The notes beneath the pieces are model-generated. The model was not told the origin of the DNA. It was given only the letters and a program-made list of their open reading frames with translations, and ran no database searches. The translations under genes were made by a program, and so were the position numbers. This document shows positions 43,117 through 51,841 of a stretch of 64,000 nt of DNA, piece after piece (position 1 is the stretch's first letter; every line of letters starts with the position of its first letter). The DNA is from Schizochytrium sp. CCTCC M209059 (taxonomy: Eukaryota > Sar > Bigyra > Thraustochytrida > Thraustochytriidae), in contig KN805382.1 of assembly GCA_000818945.1 (NCBI GenBank), positions 64,363 to 128,362 on the forward strand, given 5' to 3'.

Positions 43117-43683
43117 TCATGAGCTTGTCGAAGCGGAAGGTGCGTCGACGGGGCCTCGGCCCTCATAACTGAAAGCCCGGTCAATTCTAATCGGCTGCAG
43201 AGGACGATCGTTCTTGTCGCATTGAACCCTGCCGATGCGCTGCACGACGCGCATACCTTGATGCACCCGACCGAAAATTGTATGCTTGCCGTCAAGCCAG
43301 GGACATGGTTGCAACGTAATAAAAAACTGCGAGCCATTTGTGTTGGGACCTGAGTTGGCCATGCTAAAGATTCCCGCGCCGACGTGCTTGAGCTTGGGCG
43401 TGATCTCGTCCTCGAATTTTCCGCCCCAAATCGACTGTCCACCACGCCCCGTGCCCGATGGATCGCCGCCTTGCACCATGAAATTAGCAATGACACGATG
43501 AAAGTCTAAACCATCGTACTTGCCGGCATTTGCGAGACCTTGAAAGTTCTCGCACGCGCGAGGCGCCTCATCCCAGTACAATTCCACGACTACGCGGCCC
43601 ATGTTGGTCTCCAAGACCACACCGCCCTCTCGTGGTGGTGTTGGTGGCGTCGCTGCCGCTGCGTCCGAAACCATCTCGGCCAT
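43117..43683 (-). CDS. PPIL1: PPIL1-like cyclophilin (peptidyl-prolyl isomerase)
   Basis: Encodes 188 aa from the ATG at 43683, after which a short Ala/Pro-rich leader precedes the domain. A further in-frame upstream extension is unlikely because it reads as compositional Cys/Ala sequence. The cyclophilin fold is complete, with active-site FHRVIANFMVQGGDPSGTG, the SMANSGPNTNGSQFFIT core and WLDGKHTIFGRV. The ELYWDEAPRACENF start and GGQSIWGGKFEDEI match PPIL1, a spliceosome-associated cyclophilin of the Prp19/Cdc5 network. Its expected role is proline isomerisation in nuclear complexes. No signal peptide. Confidence 0.9.
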   Translation of the reverse strand: MAEMVSDAAAATPPTPPREGGVVLETNMGRVVVELYWDEAPRACENFQGLANAGKYDGLDFHRVIANFMVQGGDPSGTGRGGQSIWGGKFEDEITPKLKHVGAGIFSMANSGPNTNGSQFFITLQPCPWLDGKHTIFGRVHQGMRVVQRIGRVQCDKNDRPLQPIRIDRAFSYEGRGPVDAPSASTSS

Positions 43684-44039
43684 TTTGTTAGTCAACCTGC
43701 TTGGCGCCGAGCTTGACTCCGCCCGCCGGCCACTAAAGAAACGTGCAGTGCAGACAGACAAGCAGGCAGGCAGGCACGCGTGCACGTAGGTACGCACGCC
43801 CGAGAAATCGGGCGTCAGCGCGTCCACGTCGCTGTCAGGCTGTCTCGTTCGTGTCTGGTCAAGAAGGCCCGCAAATAATTTATGTTATCCCTGTAGTAAG
43901 TAGGCCTAGGCCTAGGCCTAGAAGGGGCATATGTGAAGGTGATGAGGCCACCAACCACGCCATCCACACGCAACTTGAAGGGCTAGCACTGAAGGTAAAA
44001 GAGACACACGTCCGTCATCTGGTTCAAGACGTGAGTACA
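43684..44039. other. Intergenic with AGGCCT palindromic tandem
   Basis: Three overlapping copies of TAGGCC, a self-complementary sequence, form a tract at about 43901-43920. Nothing else is recognised. Confidence 0.5.
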
Positions 44040-45242
44040 CTACAGTCGCTTCGCACGAGTAATAGGCTCATCACAGCGAACGCAGACAAAGGCCGAAGGT
44101 TCCGCGGCCTGCATTTGCGTGGTTTTGAGACAGTAGTAGCAATAGTGATGACCGCAGTTCGTTTCGTGCGGCATGCACGCCGGAGACTTGGCGCAAACTA
44201 CACATGCTGAAGCCCCAGCAGGCCCTGCTAACAAAGATGAGGAAGGATCGTCGGAATTTGCGTCTGCTTCGTCTTCTGCCGACTCGCCGTCCGCGGCGGC
44301 CTCGGCAAGAAGAGGATCTTCTTGAGCATTAGGGTCTTCAGAAATGGCGCTGCCCCGTCGTGCACGTCGTATCTTCTCACGAACAAAGAGGAGGAGCCCA
44401 AGCATGCGTTTCCGCAAAAAGCGAAGCCATGGCGCAACTGAGCGTTTGTAAAAGGAAAAGAGTGCAAGCACGGAACGCAGCCCAAAGCGTTGCAAGCGCG
44501 TCCAGTCCACGAGTGGCAGCACGCACATGAGCATGTCACTAAAGCCGTCATAGAGAAGCTGCTGGTTGATAAATTCAAAGCTCACGGGCCGGTGCGCCTC
44601 CTTGGTCGCATACACGACGCGCATCTGTAAAAGGCGATCCAATAGGCTGCGATAGCGGCCATTGTGTAGAAAAAGTACAAAGTTGGCAAGGTTTGCAAGC
44701 ACGTAAACCCGCTCCGCCTTGTCCATGATTTTTGCCGCTCGGTGTCGCCAGTCATCCTCGTCCAACGAGGACCACCTATGCACGAGCGAATGCTCTTCGA
44801 GTCGCTCCCAAACCCAGGGCACAACGACGGCGCCCGCGCCATGCAGCAAGCGCTGCAACCGCGTGGGGCCGTCGCCAGGCAGCTTAAGGAGCCCGCGTTT
44901 ATGCGCCTCGTCGAAGAGGCCCTCGTTGCGGTAGCGAAGGTTTTGCAGCGCGTCCCCGGGCGGCGCCTCGTTGACCCTATAGGAAAAGATCCATACAATT
45001 GCGCGCAGGAGGGCCATCATCTCCGGCTGATACCGTGCGCTGCGCTGTTCGAGCGCCGGCACGCAGGCCAGCACGGCTCCGGCATGCGTCTTGAGCAGCG
45101 CCAGCAGCTCGTCGTCCAGCATGAGCGCGTCAAGCTGCGAGACCCGGCTCACATCAAGCTTGGCGGCGCTGCGCGCGAGCCCCCTCGCGCGCCAGGACGA
45201 GGTCACCGTCTCCAGCTCGCCCTCGAGCTCCGCATTCCACAT
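44040..45242 (-). CDS. PEX2: PEX2, RING-finger peroxin
   Basis: Encodes 400 aa from the ATG at 45242 (MWNAELEGEL). The frame is open further upstream but reads as an Arg-rich CT-repeat artefact. The N-terminal RVSQLDALMLDDELLALL is the Pex2 signature, followed by the Pex2/Pex12 membrane domain with several hydrophobic helices. An acidic linker (about 315-340) precedes a C-terminal RING, C-x2-C ... CGHHYCYYC ... CVRC, with the expected C3HC4 spacing. Pex2, Pex10 and Pex12 form the ubiquitin ligase of the peroxisomal membrane that marks the PTS1 receptor for recycling. It shares a 345-bp divergent promoter region with the tail-anchored gene at 45588. Confidence 0.9.
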   Translation of the reverse strand: MWNAELEGELETVTSSWRARGLARSAAKLDVSRVSQLDALMLDDELLALLKTHAGAVLACVPALEQRSARYQPEMMALLRAIVWIFSYRVNEAPPGDALQNLRYRNEGLFDEAHKRGLLKLPGDGPTRLQRLLHGAGAVVVPWVWERLEEHSLVHRWSSLDEDDWRHRAAKIMDKAERVYVLANLANFVLFLHNGRYRSLLDRLLQMRVVYATKEAHRPVSFEFINQQLLYDGFSDMLMCVLPLVDWTRLQRFGLRSVLALFSFYKRSVAPWLRFLRKRMLGLLLFVREKIRRARRGSAISEDPNAQEDPLLAEAAADGESAEDEADANSDDPSSSLLAGPAGASACVVCAKSPACMPHETNCGHHYCYYCLKTTQMQAAEPSAFVCVRCDEPITRAKRL

Positions 45243-45587
45243 GCTCGCGCCCTCGCGTCGGCCCCTGCTCCTCCTCCTCCTCCTCCTCCTCCTCCTCCCC
45301 CTCGACCTGCGGCTGCTGCTCCTCCTCCTTCGGGGTCTGGCGCTGGCCTCGATCGCTCCCCTCTTGCACGCGCGACAGACATCTCGATTCCGCTCGTAGT
45401 GAGTGAGTGCGCTCTTTATTGCCCGTCCACCGGAACGGGAAATCGGGAGCTCCCTCGACCGGGAATCCCAAAAGCAAGCGCGGCTCGACTCGACTCGCAG
45501 ACCAAACCGGAGCAGAGCGGAGCGGAGCAGAGCAGACCGGGACAGCGCGGGCGCAGACCGGCGGAGACCAGACTCGCGCGCGGGAGG
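45243..45587. promoter_or_regulatory. Bidirectional promoter region, PEX2 / tail-anchored protein
   Basis: 345 bp separate two opposite ATGs. A CTC trinucleotide tract (about 45267-45298) sits in the PEX2 leader, and a duplicated (A/G)GAGC tract lies near 45510-45536. No named factor site. Confidence 0.6.
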
Positions 45588-46732
45588 ATGGCGGACGAGG
45601 TCTCGCGCGCCGAGGACGACCTGCTGCTGGGAGACTTTGCGGCGTGCGCGGCGGCATGCCGCGCCGTGCTCAAGCGCCACCTTGACGAGGGACGCGCGGC
45701 CACGGCCAAGCTCGAGATCGCGCCGCAGAGTCGCCAGGAAGTGCCAGCGTGAGTTTCAAGGGGGCGCAGACGGAGCAGGGGGGGAGGGAAGGTGTTGACG
45801 AAGACGGTGGGTGATGATTGCTGACCACGATCTTGATTGATTGGATACTCTTGATGATGATGACGAATATGTGGATGACGCGCAGCGAGATCAATGCGGC
45901 CATGCTCTTCTTGCAAGCCCTTTTTGAGACCGGGGAGCCAGCCAACTCGAGCGACATGCAGCTGCTCGACAGGTTTTTGCGCCTCAATGGACCTCTGCCC
46001 TTTGAGCTGGTTCTCGCCTGGCTCAACCTCAAATCTCACCTCGGTCAACACGAGCTCGTCAAAGAGAAACTCGAGGCCTTTATGGGCATGTACGCAGAAC
46101 GCGTCAAGCGTGGGGGTGTAGCGACCCCGGAAATGTGCGCGCAGTATGCCGCACTTGCCCAGATATATACAGTACAAACGCTCCCACACCTTGGCGAGGT
46201 CGACGGCGCGCAGCGCTTCCTTGCAATCCATAACAACAATATCCTTTTGTCAAGAGAAAAGCGCCAAGAGCTTCTTCATGCCCTCAATGAGGAGATCGAG
46301 GCATCTGAGTCACTCAAGACTGCCACTGGCGGCGACATCTCTGTCGATGGATCCGCCGAAGCTGCTGCGCCTGGGGCAGAGGCGTCAACTCCAAGCTCTG
46401 CTGCTTCAACCGCTGGAGGTGGCTCACCGAGCTCTGCGGCAGGCCCAGGCGGTAGCAGCGCCTCGCGCTCCGGAATGCGCACGCCTCAACAAGGGGGGCT
46501 TTCGTCCTCAAGAGGAGGACGCAAGTCCTCGAAAAACACCACCAACGACGAAAGTAATCTTGCTGACGACGATGACAATGAGCCAGCCCTTGTGCTCACC
46601 AAGGACCAAGTTCTCGCTCTCGTCGTCACGTCAGCGGCCGCAGCGGCCTTGTTCTCTCAGCGTAAACGCATTGCCGCCACGGCTTCTTCTCTTGCCGAAT
46701 CTGTCGGCAACATGCTTTTCGGCGGCACCTAG
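45588..46732 (+). CDS. Tail-anchored protein, candidate PEX26/PEX15/APEM9-type peroxin
   Basis: Two exons, 45588-45748 and 45886-46732, flank a 137-nt intron (GTGAGT donor, GCGCAG acceptor), giving 335 aa. Residues 1-180 are helical in TPR-like pairs (LLLGDFAACAAACRAVLKRH; FELVLAWLNLKSHLGQHELV; QYAALAQIYTVQTL). Residues about 195-270 are a Ser/Gly/Ala-rich disordered linker. One hydrophobic span (LALVVTSAAAAALF, about 290-305) is followed by a short basic tail. This N-terminal helical, C-terminal anchored layout and size match the functional class of peroxisomal AAA-ATPase anchors (yeast Pex15, human PEX26, plant APEM9), which share little sequence. Divergent pairing with PEX2 supports the idea. 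Confidence in the gene model is high, in the peroxin role modest. A FIS1-like adaptor is the main alternative. Confidence 0.65.
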
Positions 46733-47268
46733 GCTCTAGTTTTATTTTACTCTTTCTCAATCTATTATTTTAAAAAAAAAATCACGATCGTCCCTAGGTG
46801 CTCGCTCATGCACAATCGTCGCGCCGTTCAATCGACTCGCATCGCTCGCATTTCCTCGTGCTGACTGCAAACAGCAAGCTTTCAGCCTTTGACGAAGAAA
46901 GCCCATCATCTTTCAAAGAACATACCACTGCTCTCGGGTGTGACGTGTGTGCAACCGCTCATTTATTATTTACCTTCCGTATCCGGACAACACCACCATC
47001 AAGAGCAGCTCGTACGGATGGAACAAACCTGCAAAACCTGCAAGGTCGCTCGCTTGCAAGCGAGGCGAGGCGAGGCGAGGCGAGGCAAGGTGAGGCGAGC
47101 ACGCCAGCGAGGCAAAGCAAAACAAGAAGCGGCAAAAAGCAGCAAGGGTGAAGGAAGGAAGATTTGGGACTCCCACGAGGCGAGGCGCTGGCCGTTGAGA
47201 TTGCAAAGGAAGTTGGACCTGAAGCAAGCGGCGCGCCACCCGTCCAGACACCAGGCAAAGGGCCTCCA
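46733..47268. other. Intergenic with GAGGC repeat
   Basis: A9 tract near 46771. A GAGGC pentanucleotide tract at about 47060-47100 precedes the next gene. No other feature seen. Confidence 0.5.
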
Positions 47269-49224
47269 ATGAGCAGGACGAATCATCGCAACGACAGCGC
47301 AGTCGCCTTCCGTCAAAGCGTGCTGACCTTTGCGCTCGTCGTCTCGTCGCTCCTCGTGACGGGCCTCAAGCTCGCCTTTCGAGACCCCAAACAGCTCAAC
47401 GACTCGCGGCCACGGTCAGCTGCAGGCCCCGCGCCAGAAACGCGAACAGCTCCAGCGGCAGACGCGCAAACACGCACGGAGCCGGAGCCTTCTCGACGCG
47501 CGCGATCAGCACGGCGGAGAAGGTCGCATCCAGACAGAGCCACTAGCCTTGACTGCATTCACGAGGCCGTGCCCGCAACCTTGGAGGACCACGACCCGAG
47601 CCTTGACGTGCCCCTTGCCGCGGTGGCCCTGCCGCCCGCACATAGGTCCAATACGATCAAGACCAGAAGCCAATCGGATCTGACCCTGCGACGCACAAAT
47701 AGCTTTGTGTCAGACACCAGCTCGGAGGGCACGACAGCATCAGGACGCGAGTCTTGGGCCATGGAGGAAGTCTGTGGCCACTTGCAAAAACAAGGCGACG
47801 TCCTTGGGCTCTGGAAACAACGATTCTTCCGGCTCGCCGCCTTTGAATCCTATGAACTGGAGAATTTTCCCGATCTACCCAAGGGCATTATCTCTGCCGA
47901 CACACACCGCAGATTTCTCTTGCTGTACTGGTCGTGTGATGCCCGCATGGCCATGACGGGCGCACAGCGCCTCCGCCCGCGAGGTGCTTTTCTACTCAGC
48001 AACTGCTCTGTCGCCACGGGCAATGACGCCGCCAACAGCTCTTTAATTCTGCACAATCTCGTCAATGCCATGAATCCCCAAGTCCCTGTGCCGCCTATGC
48101 GCCTCAGGGCCTCGGATGCGCGCCGAGCGCATCGCTGGATGTCAGCGCTTACCTTTGCCAGCATTGCAGAGAGTTTTCCTCGTACTGGTTTCGACCAATT
48201 GCGCACGTATCCAATGCCCGACTTGTGCGAGACGCTGGGCGTTGTTGCAAGCCCTGCGACCGGCAAGGTACTGTGTAACTTTTACTTTCGCCTTTACAAG
48301 GCATACGAGTCGCCCGCAGCAGCTGATGCTGCTGCCGCTGCCTCAAGCGACGACGCTGACGACGCCGACCTCGTCAACACCTTTCTCTTGTCCTGGGACT
48401 CGGAGAAGCAAGCTGTATCCAAGCCGATCGCCGCGCAGAGCATGTACGACCTCGCAGCAGCACGTGCGACAGTCACAGATACGGCACCGGGAGTGATTAC
48501 CCTGCAAGGGGTGAAGAACCTCTTGCCTGTCAACATGCATCGATCCAATGGCATGCTTTATCTCAAGGCACCCTCTCAAGCCCTCGCTAATGCGTGGGCG
48601 CGCGCCATCGACCCGCGCTGCAAGCTTCCGGAAAATCTTTGCACCAATGAAAGCGCGTTGCGTCTCGGGCGTGGCGCTGCCAAAACCGTAAACGATGGCG
48701 ACGACTGTGTGGAAAGCAATGATGATGCCGAGGACGCCAAAGATACGCGCAAACGAAGAGCCTCCGCAACGGTGGCCACGTCGACATCCGTCGAGACCCT
48801 CGTCGATGAGTTGACGCTATCACCTTCGCTGACGACAATGGAAGAGTCAGCACCTTCTCCCGACGCCTCGAATGAGCTCGAGGTCGACTCGCTCTCATGC
48901 TTGGACATTCTAAATGCGCAGCAAAGTCAAGTATCGGAGAAAGTCGAGGATTCGAACAGTGGTTCTGACCATGAGTACGACGATGACGATGCAGAAGAAG
49001 AGGACCAGGACGAAAACGTTGACATTGACAACATTGACAGCAACAGCTTCGTTTCACCTTCTCGACGCAAGCCCTCTCATCTCAACAGCGAGCACTTGCA
49101 AGCGTGGCAGAGTCCTCGGCCAGAAAAGCTGTCTCCGGTCATGGAAGAAGCCGAGACGCCTGGCAGCACAACATCGCGGGCATCAAGAGTCTCCCGAGCG
49201 TCTCAGCTTTCTCGAATTCGCTAA
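47269..49224 (+). CDS. PH-domain protein with N-terminal membrane anchor
   Basis: Encodes 651 aa from ATG 47269; the frame is open further upstream only from TTG. A hydrophobic segment near 17-36 (LTFALVVSSLLVTGLKLAF) looks like a signal anchor. A pleckstrin-homology domain starts near 165 with CGHLQKQGDVLGLWKQRFFRL. It is interrupted by insertions and ends with a conserved Trp helix (ARRAHRWMSALTF). A second, weaker PH-like stretch runs from about 324 to 443 (FYFRLYKAY ... ANAWARAI). The last 200 residues are acidic and Ser-rich. A membrane-attached, lipid-binding adaptor is a reasonable inference. Ligand and partners unknown. Confidence 0.75.
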   Translation: MSRTNHRNDSAVAFRQSVLTFALVVSSLLVTGLKLAFRDPKQLNDSRPRSAAGPAPETRTAPAADAQTRTEPEPSRRARSARRRRSHPDRATSLDCIHEAVPATLEDHDPSLDVPLAAVALPPAHRSNTIKTRSQSDLTLRRTNSFVSDTSSEGTTASGRESWAMEEVCGHLQKQGDVLGLWKQRFFRLAAFESYELENFPDLPKGIISADTHRRFLLLYWSCDARMAMTGAQRLRPRGAFLLSNCSVATGNDAANSSLILHNLVNAMNPQVPVPPMRLRASDARRAHRWMSALTFASIAESFPRTGFDQLRTYPMPDLCETLGVVASPATGKVLCNFYFRLYKAYESPAAADAAAAASSDDADDADLVNTFLLSWDSEKQAVSKPIAAQSMYDLAAARATVTDTAPGVITLQGVKNLLPVNMHRSNGMLYLKAPSQALANAWARAIDPRCKLPENLCTNESALRLGRGAAKTVNDGDDCVESNDDAEDAKDTRKRRASATVATSTSVETLVDELTLSPSLTTMEESAPSPDASNELEVDSLSCLDILNAQQSQVSEKVEDSNSGSDHEYDDDDAEEEDQDENVDIDNIDSNSFVSPSRRKPSHLNSEHLQAWQSPRPEKLSPVMEEAETPGSTTSRASRVSRASQLSRIR

Positions 49225-49621
49225 AATGTCGACAGCGCTAACATTATACGCACACCACTGTACTCGTACCACTACTTTTTACCCAATGCTTGTTCCACAC
49301 GCACACCACTGTACTTGTCTCGCTTTTTTTTTTGGCCCTCACTTGTTCTGTACGCACACACCTGTGCTCTTCTGTCACACATTTTTTGCCCATTGCTTGT
49401 TCTGCACGCACATCACTGTGCTCTGTCACTGCATCTGTCTGTCGAGTGGTTGAACTTCAAGCACATCGTTGGACTTCTGTCGTTGCCTCTGTATACATCG
49501 CTTGCCTGTCGCTTCCAATTGTACGCGAGACTACTCGACCATGCCTGGCTCGTTTTCCTTTTTGGCCATCTAAAATCATCTCGCTCAGACAACAATTTTC
49601 AAGTCCGCTCATTCCTCTGCC
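49225..49621. repeat. Degenerate repeat of about 52 bp between convergent genes
   Basis: Four diverged copies begin at an ACGCACA(C/T) core (about 49248, 49299, 49352 and 49406; spacing 51-54 bp). Each has an (A/C)CTGT(A/G)CT motif and a T-run followed by CTTGTTC-like sequence. They occupy the 3' UTR of the PH-domain gene. The remaining 180 bp is featureless. Confidence 0.75.
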
Positions 49622-50788
49622 TTATGAGGATGACTGCGACGCACTGAGCGCACTTGCGCGCTTTCTACACATTGTAGGCGTGCGTTTTCCGGATTTAATG
49701 ACACGATTGAACTCGTTTGCGATTTTACTCCACTTGCCATGTCCATGCTTTGCGAGAAGAGTACGCAAAAGTTCGTCCTCGGGAGGAGACCAGGGGGCTT
49801 TGTTCAATGCGCTGTCAAGCACATTTTTGAAACGCTCTCGGCATTGCATAGCGGAGCGTCCTGTAAGGTGTTTCGACACAAGTGTCCAATTCTCGTCGTA
49901 GGCCACAGCAAGACGCCGTAATTGATCATCGTCTGCATCTGTCCATGGGAGTCGAACGCGGGATCGCGCGTTCTCGAGCAACAACGAATCACCCCGCGCT
50001 TCGAGATGCTCTCTATACCTTGCCGCGCATTGGCGAGCTGTAAAGTTTTGCTTTAACTCGGCGATAAGCTGCCAGTCGTTGTCTCCGAACACCTGGACGA
50101 GTCGATATAATTCGCGATCATCACTTTCTGTAAAAGAGGCCGCGGGTCCTTTACGCGTGAATTGTTCGAGGCAAATCCATTCTGTAAAGTTCGTTCCCAA
50201 GGAGTCGTTGAGCTCTTTGCAAATGAGATCCCAGCGACGAAACTTATACCGCGCTGCAAATTCACGCAAGACCTTGTCCTGGGCTTTGGTGAAGCTTCCA
50301 TGCTCAGCGCGGCATGTTTCGTTGGCGTGCTTGATCTCGAGGCATTTAGTCGAGTATCCAGGAAAGTGAGTCCGCTGCACCCTTTCCCAGTCACCGTCAA
50401 ACTCGTGCGCGGCCTCGAGAAGGCGTCTCGTCGCAGCCGGCGTCCACGGGACGTATCCCGATGACTCTAAAGGCTGGAATCGCCATTGCATAGCGTCTTG
50501 ATTGCTCACAGTTCCTTGATCGAAAATGTCGCGCAGCGAAAACGTATCGTCATCCTCCTCGTCGTCGTCGTCGTCGTCGTCGTCGTCATTGTCGTCCTCT
50601 ACGACATCCTCCTTATCATCCAGTTCATCCTCGTCTTCCGCATCATCGTCGACTTGATCGTCGGCCAAATCGCGAGCTGCTCCCCAGCGCTCACGCACAT
50701 GCGCCTCGAGGACCCCGAGGGCTTCCGCGAGTTCATCTCGGGCCTCGCGCAGCTTCTCGCGCGCTGCCCCCACGGCGGTCGTTGCCAT
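49622..50788 (-). CDS. SNAPC4-like multi-Myb DNA-binding protein
   Basis: Encodes 388 aa from the ATG at 50788; the upstream frame starts at TTG and consists of a 12-bp repeat. An acidic region (about 45-85) includes nine consecutive Asp. Five Myb/SANT-like repeats follow, each with spaced Trp or aromatic residues: VPWTPAATRRLL, SFTKAQDKVLREF, SFTESDDRELYRLV, LPWTDADDDQLRRL and APWSPPEDELLRTL. The first two are divergent. The 4.5-5 repeat arrangement and QCRERFKNVLD pattern resemble SNAPC4/SNAP190, which binds the proximal element of snRNA promoters. A generic Myb-related factor is the alternative. No intron. Confidence 0.75.
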   Translation of the reverse strand: MATTAVGAAREKLREARDELAEALGVLEAHVRERWGAARDLADDQVDDDAEDEDELDDKEDVVEDDNDDDDDDDDDEEDDDTFSLRDIFDQGTVSNQDAMQWRFQPLESSGYVPWTPAATRRLLEAAHEFDGDWERVQRTHFPGYSTKCLEIKHANETCRAEHGSFTKAQDKVLREFAARYKFRRWDLICKELNDSLGTNFTEWICLEQFTRKGPAASFTESDDRELYRLVQVFGDNDWQLIAELKQNFTARQCAARYREHLEARGDSLLLENARSRVRLPWTDADDDQLRRLAVAYDENWTLVSKHLTGRSAMQCRERFKNVLDSALNKAPWSPPEDELLRTLLAKHGHGKWSKIANEFNRVIKSGKRTPTMCRKRASALSASQSSS

Positions 50789-51265
50789 GCTTGGTGTATT
50801 ACTCGCTGGCACCAAGACTAGCTCTGCGCCTTGCTCTGCGCCTTGCTCTGCGCCTTGCTCTGCGCGAACGAGTTGGGCCGAGTTTCGCAACAATACGCAG
50901 CAGCAGCGTGGCGCATTGGGCGGTCGCTCCTCAAAGACAGCGCATCGATCTCGACGGCCGGCGCGGCGTCTAGAAGTGATGGATGCCCCGAAATGATGAT
51001 GCTAGCCTAGGCTAGATAGCCTGGATAGCTTAGATAGGCTCGTGCTTCTCCACAAAGGAAGGAAGGGAGTCACAGACCCAACAAATCCCAAAAGATCGCC
51101 GTTGCAGCAGAAAGAAGACCGCCGACGCCACCGCCGTCGCCACCGCCGCAGAATAGAAGCAGCAGCAGCAGCAGAGGCAAGAACAGCAGCAAGAGAAAGC
51201 GCAGAAAGCAGTGGCTGAGCGAGAAGCGAGAAGCAAGAAGCAAAGCGAGAAAAGAACAAACGAAG
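50789..51265. other. Divergent intergenic with 12-bp repeat
   Basis: A GCTCTGCGCCTT 12-bp unit repeats about four times at 50820-50866, upstream of the Myb gene start. GCTAGCCTAGGCTAG-like palindromic sequence lies near 51001. A purine-rich leader (GCAGCAGC, GAAGCGAGAAGC) precedes the parvulin ATG. Confidence 0.6.
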
Positions 51266-51634
51266 ATGCTCAACAAGGCCAAGACGTTCGCCCTCGTGGC
51301 CCTTTTCGTGGCGGTCGTGGCTGCCTTCGTGGTCGCGCCTGCGCAGGGAGCCAAGGCGAGCGCGTCGCACATTCTCGTGCCGACCGAAGAGGCCGCGGAA
51401 AAGCTCAAGGAACGCATCGCCGGTGGCGAAGACTTTGCTGAGCTCGCTAAAGAACATTCCTCGTGCCCGAGCAAGAACAGGGGCGGCGCGCTTGGTTCGT
51501 TCGGTCCAGGACAAATGGTCCCTGAGTTCAACGATGTCGTCTTTGGCAAGGACTACGAGGTCGGCACTGTGCATGGCCCTGTCAAGACCCAGTTCGGATA
51601 CCACCTGATTCTCATCACCGAGCGCGACCTCTGA
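51266..51634 (+). CDS. Small parvulin (PPIC-type prolyl isomerase) with signal segment
   Basis: Encodes 122 aa. Residues 4-27 are a hydrophobic signal peptide or anchor (FALVALFVAVVAAFVVAPAQ), with an AxG-like cleavage site at AQGAKA. The rest is one parvulin domain, with ASHILV, a GEDFAELAKEHSSCPS stretch, GGALGSFGPGQMVPEF and FGYHLILI. It is similar to the Par10/PpiC class rather than the WW-Pin1 type. It would assist folding in the secretory pathway or an organelle. The C-terminus ERDL is not a clear ER retrieval signal. A 200-codon antisense frame over the gene is a shadow. Confidence 0.9.
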   Translation: MLNKAKTFALVALFVAVVAAFVVAPAQGAKASASHILVPTEEAAEKLKERIAGGEDFAELAKEHSSCPSKNRGGALGSFGPGQMVPEFNDVVFGKDYEVGTVHGPVKTQFGYHLILITERDL

Positions 51635-51841
51635 TCAAATCACGATACCGACCAAGCCAAAAAGAACAGTTCAATTAAGATTCGTGCAAAGCACATTCAT
51701 AGTTTCTCCTTGTCGTCTCTTCCCCGCTCAAAACCAACAGATCTACTCTCCTTTCAACATCGAGCGTGCTTCGCGAACAATTTTGATTCGCGAAAATTGA
51801 TCAAGAAAGAAACTACCCTGAAAGCTTAACAATGAACCATG

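Noticed and set aside
43878..43895. Partial similarity to a homing-endonuclease (I-SceI) site
   Set aside because: Only about 10 contiguous bases match; no intron or homing gene nearby.
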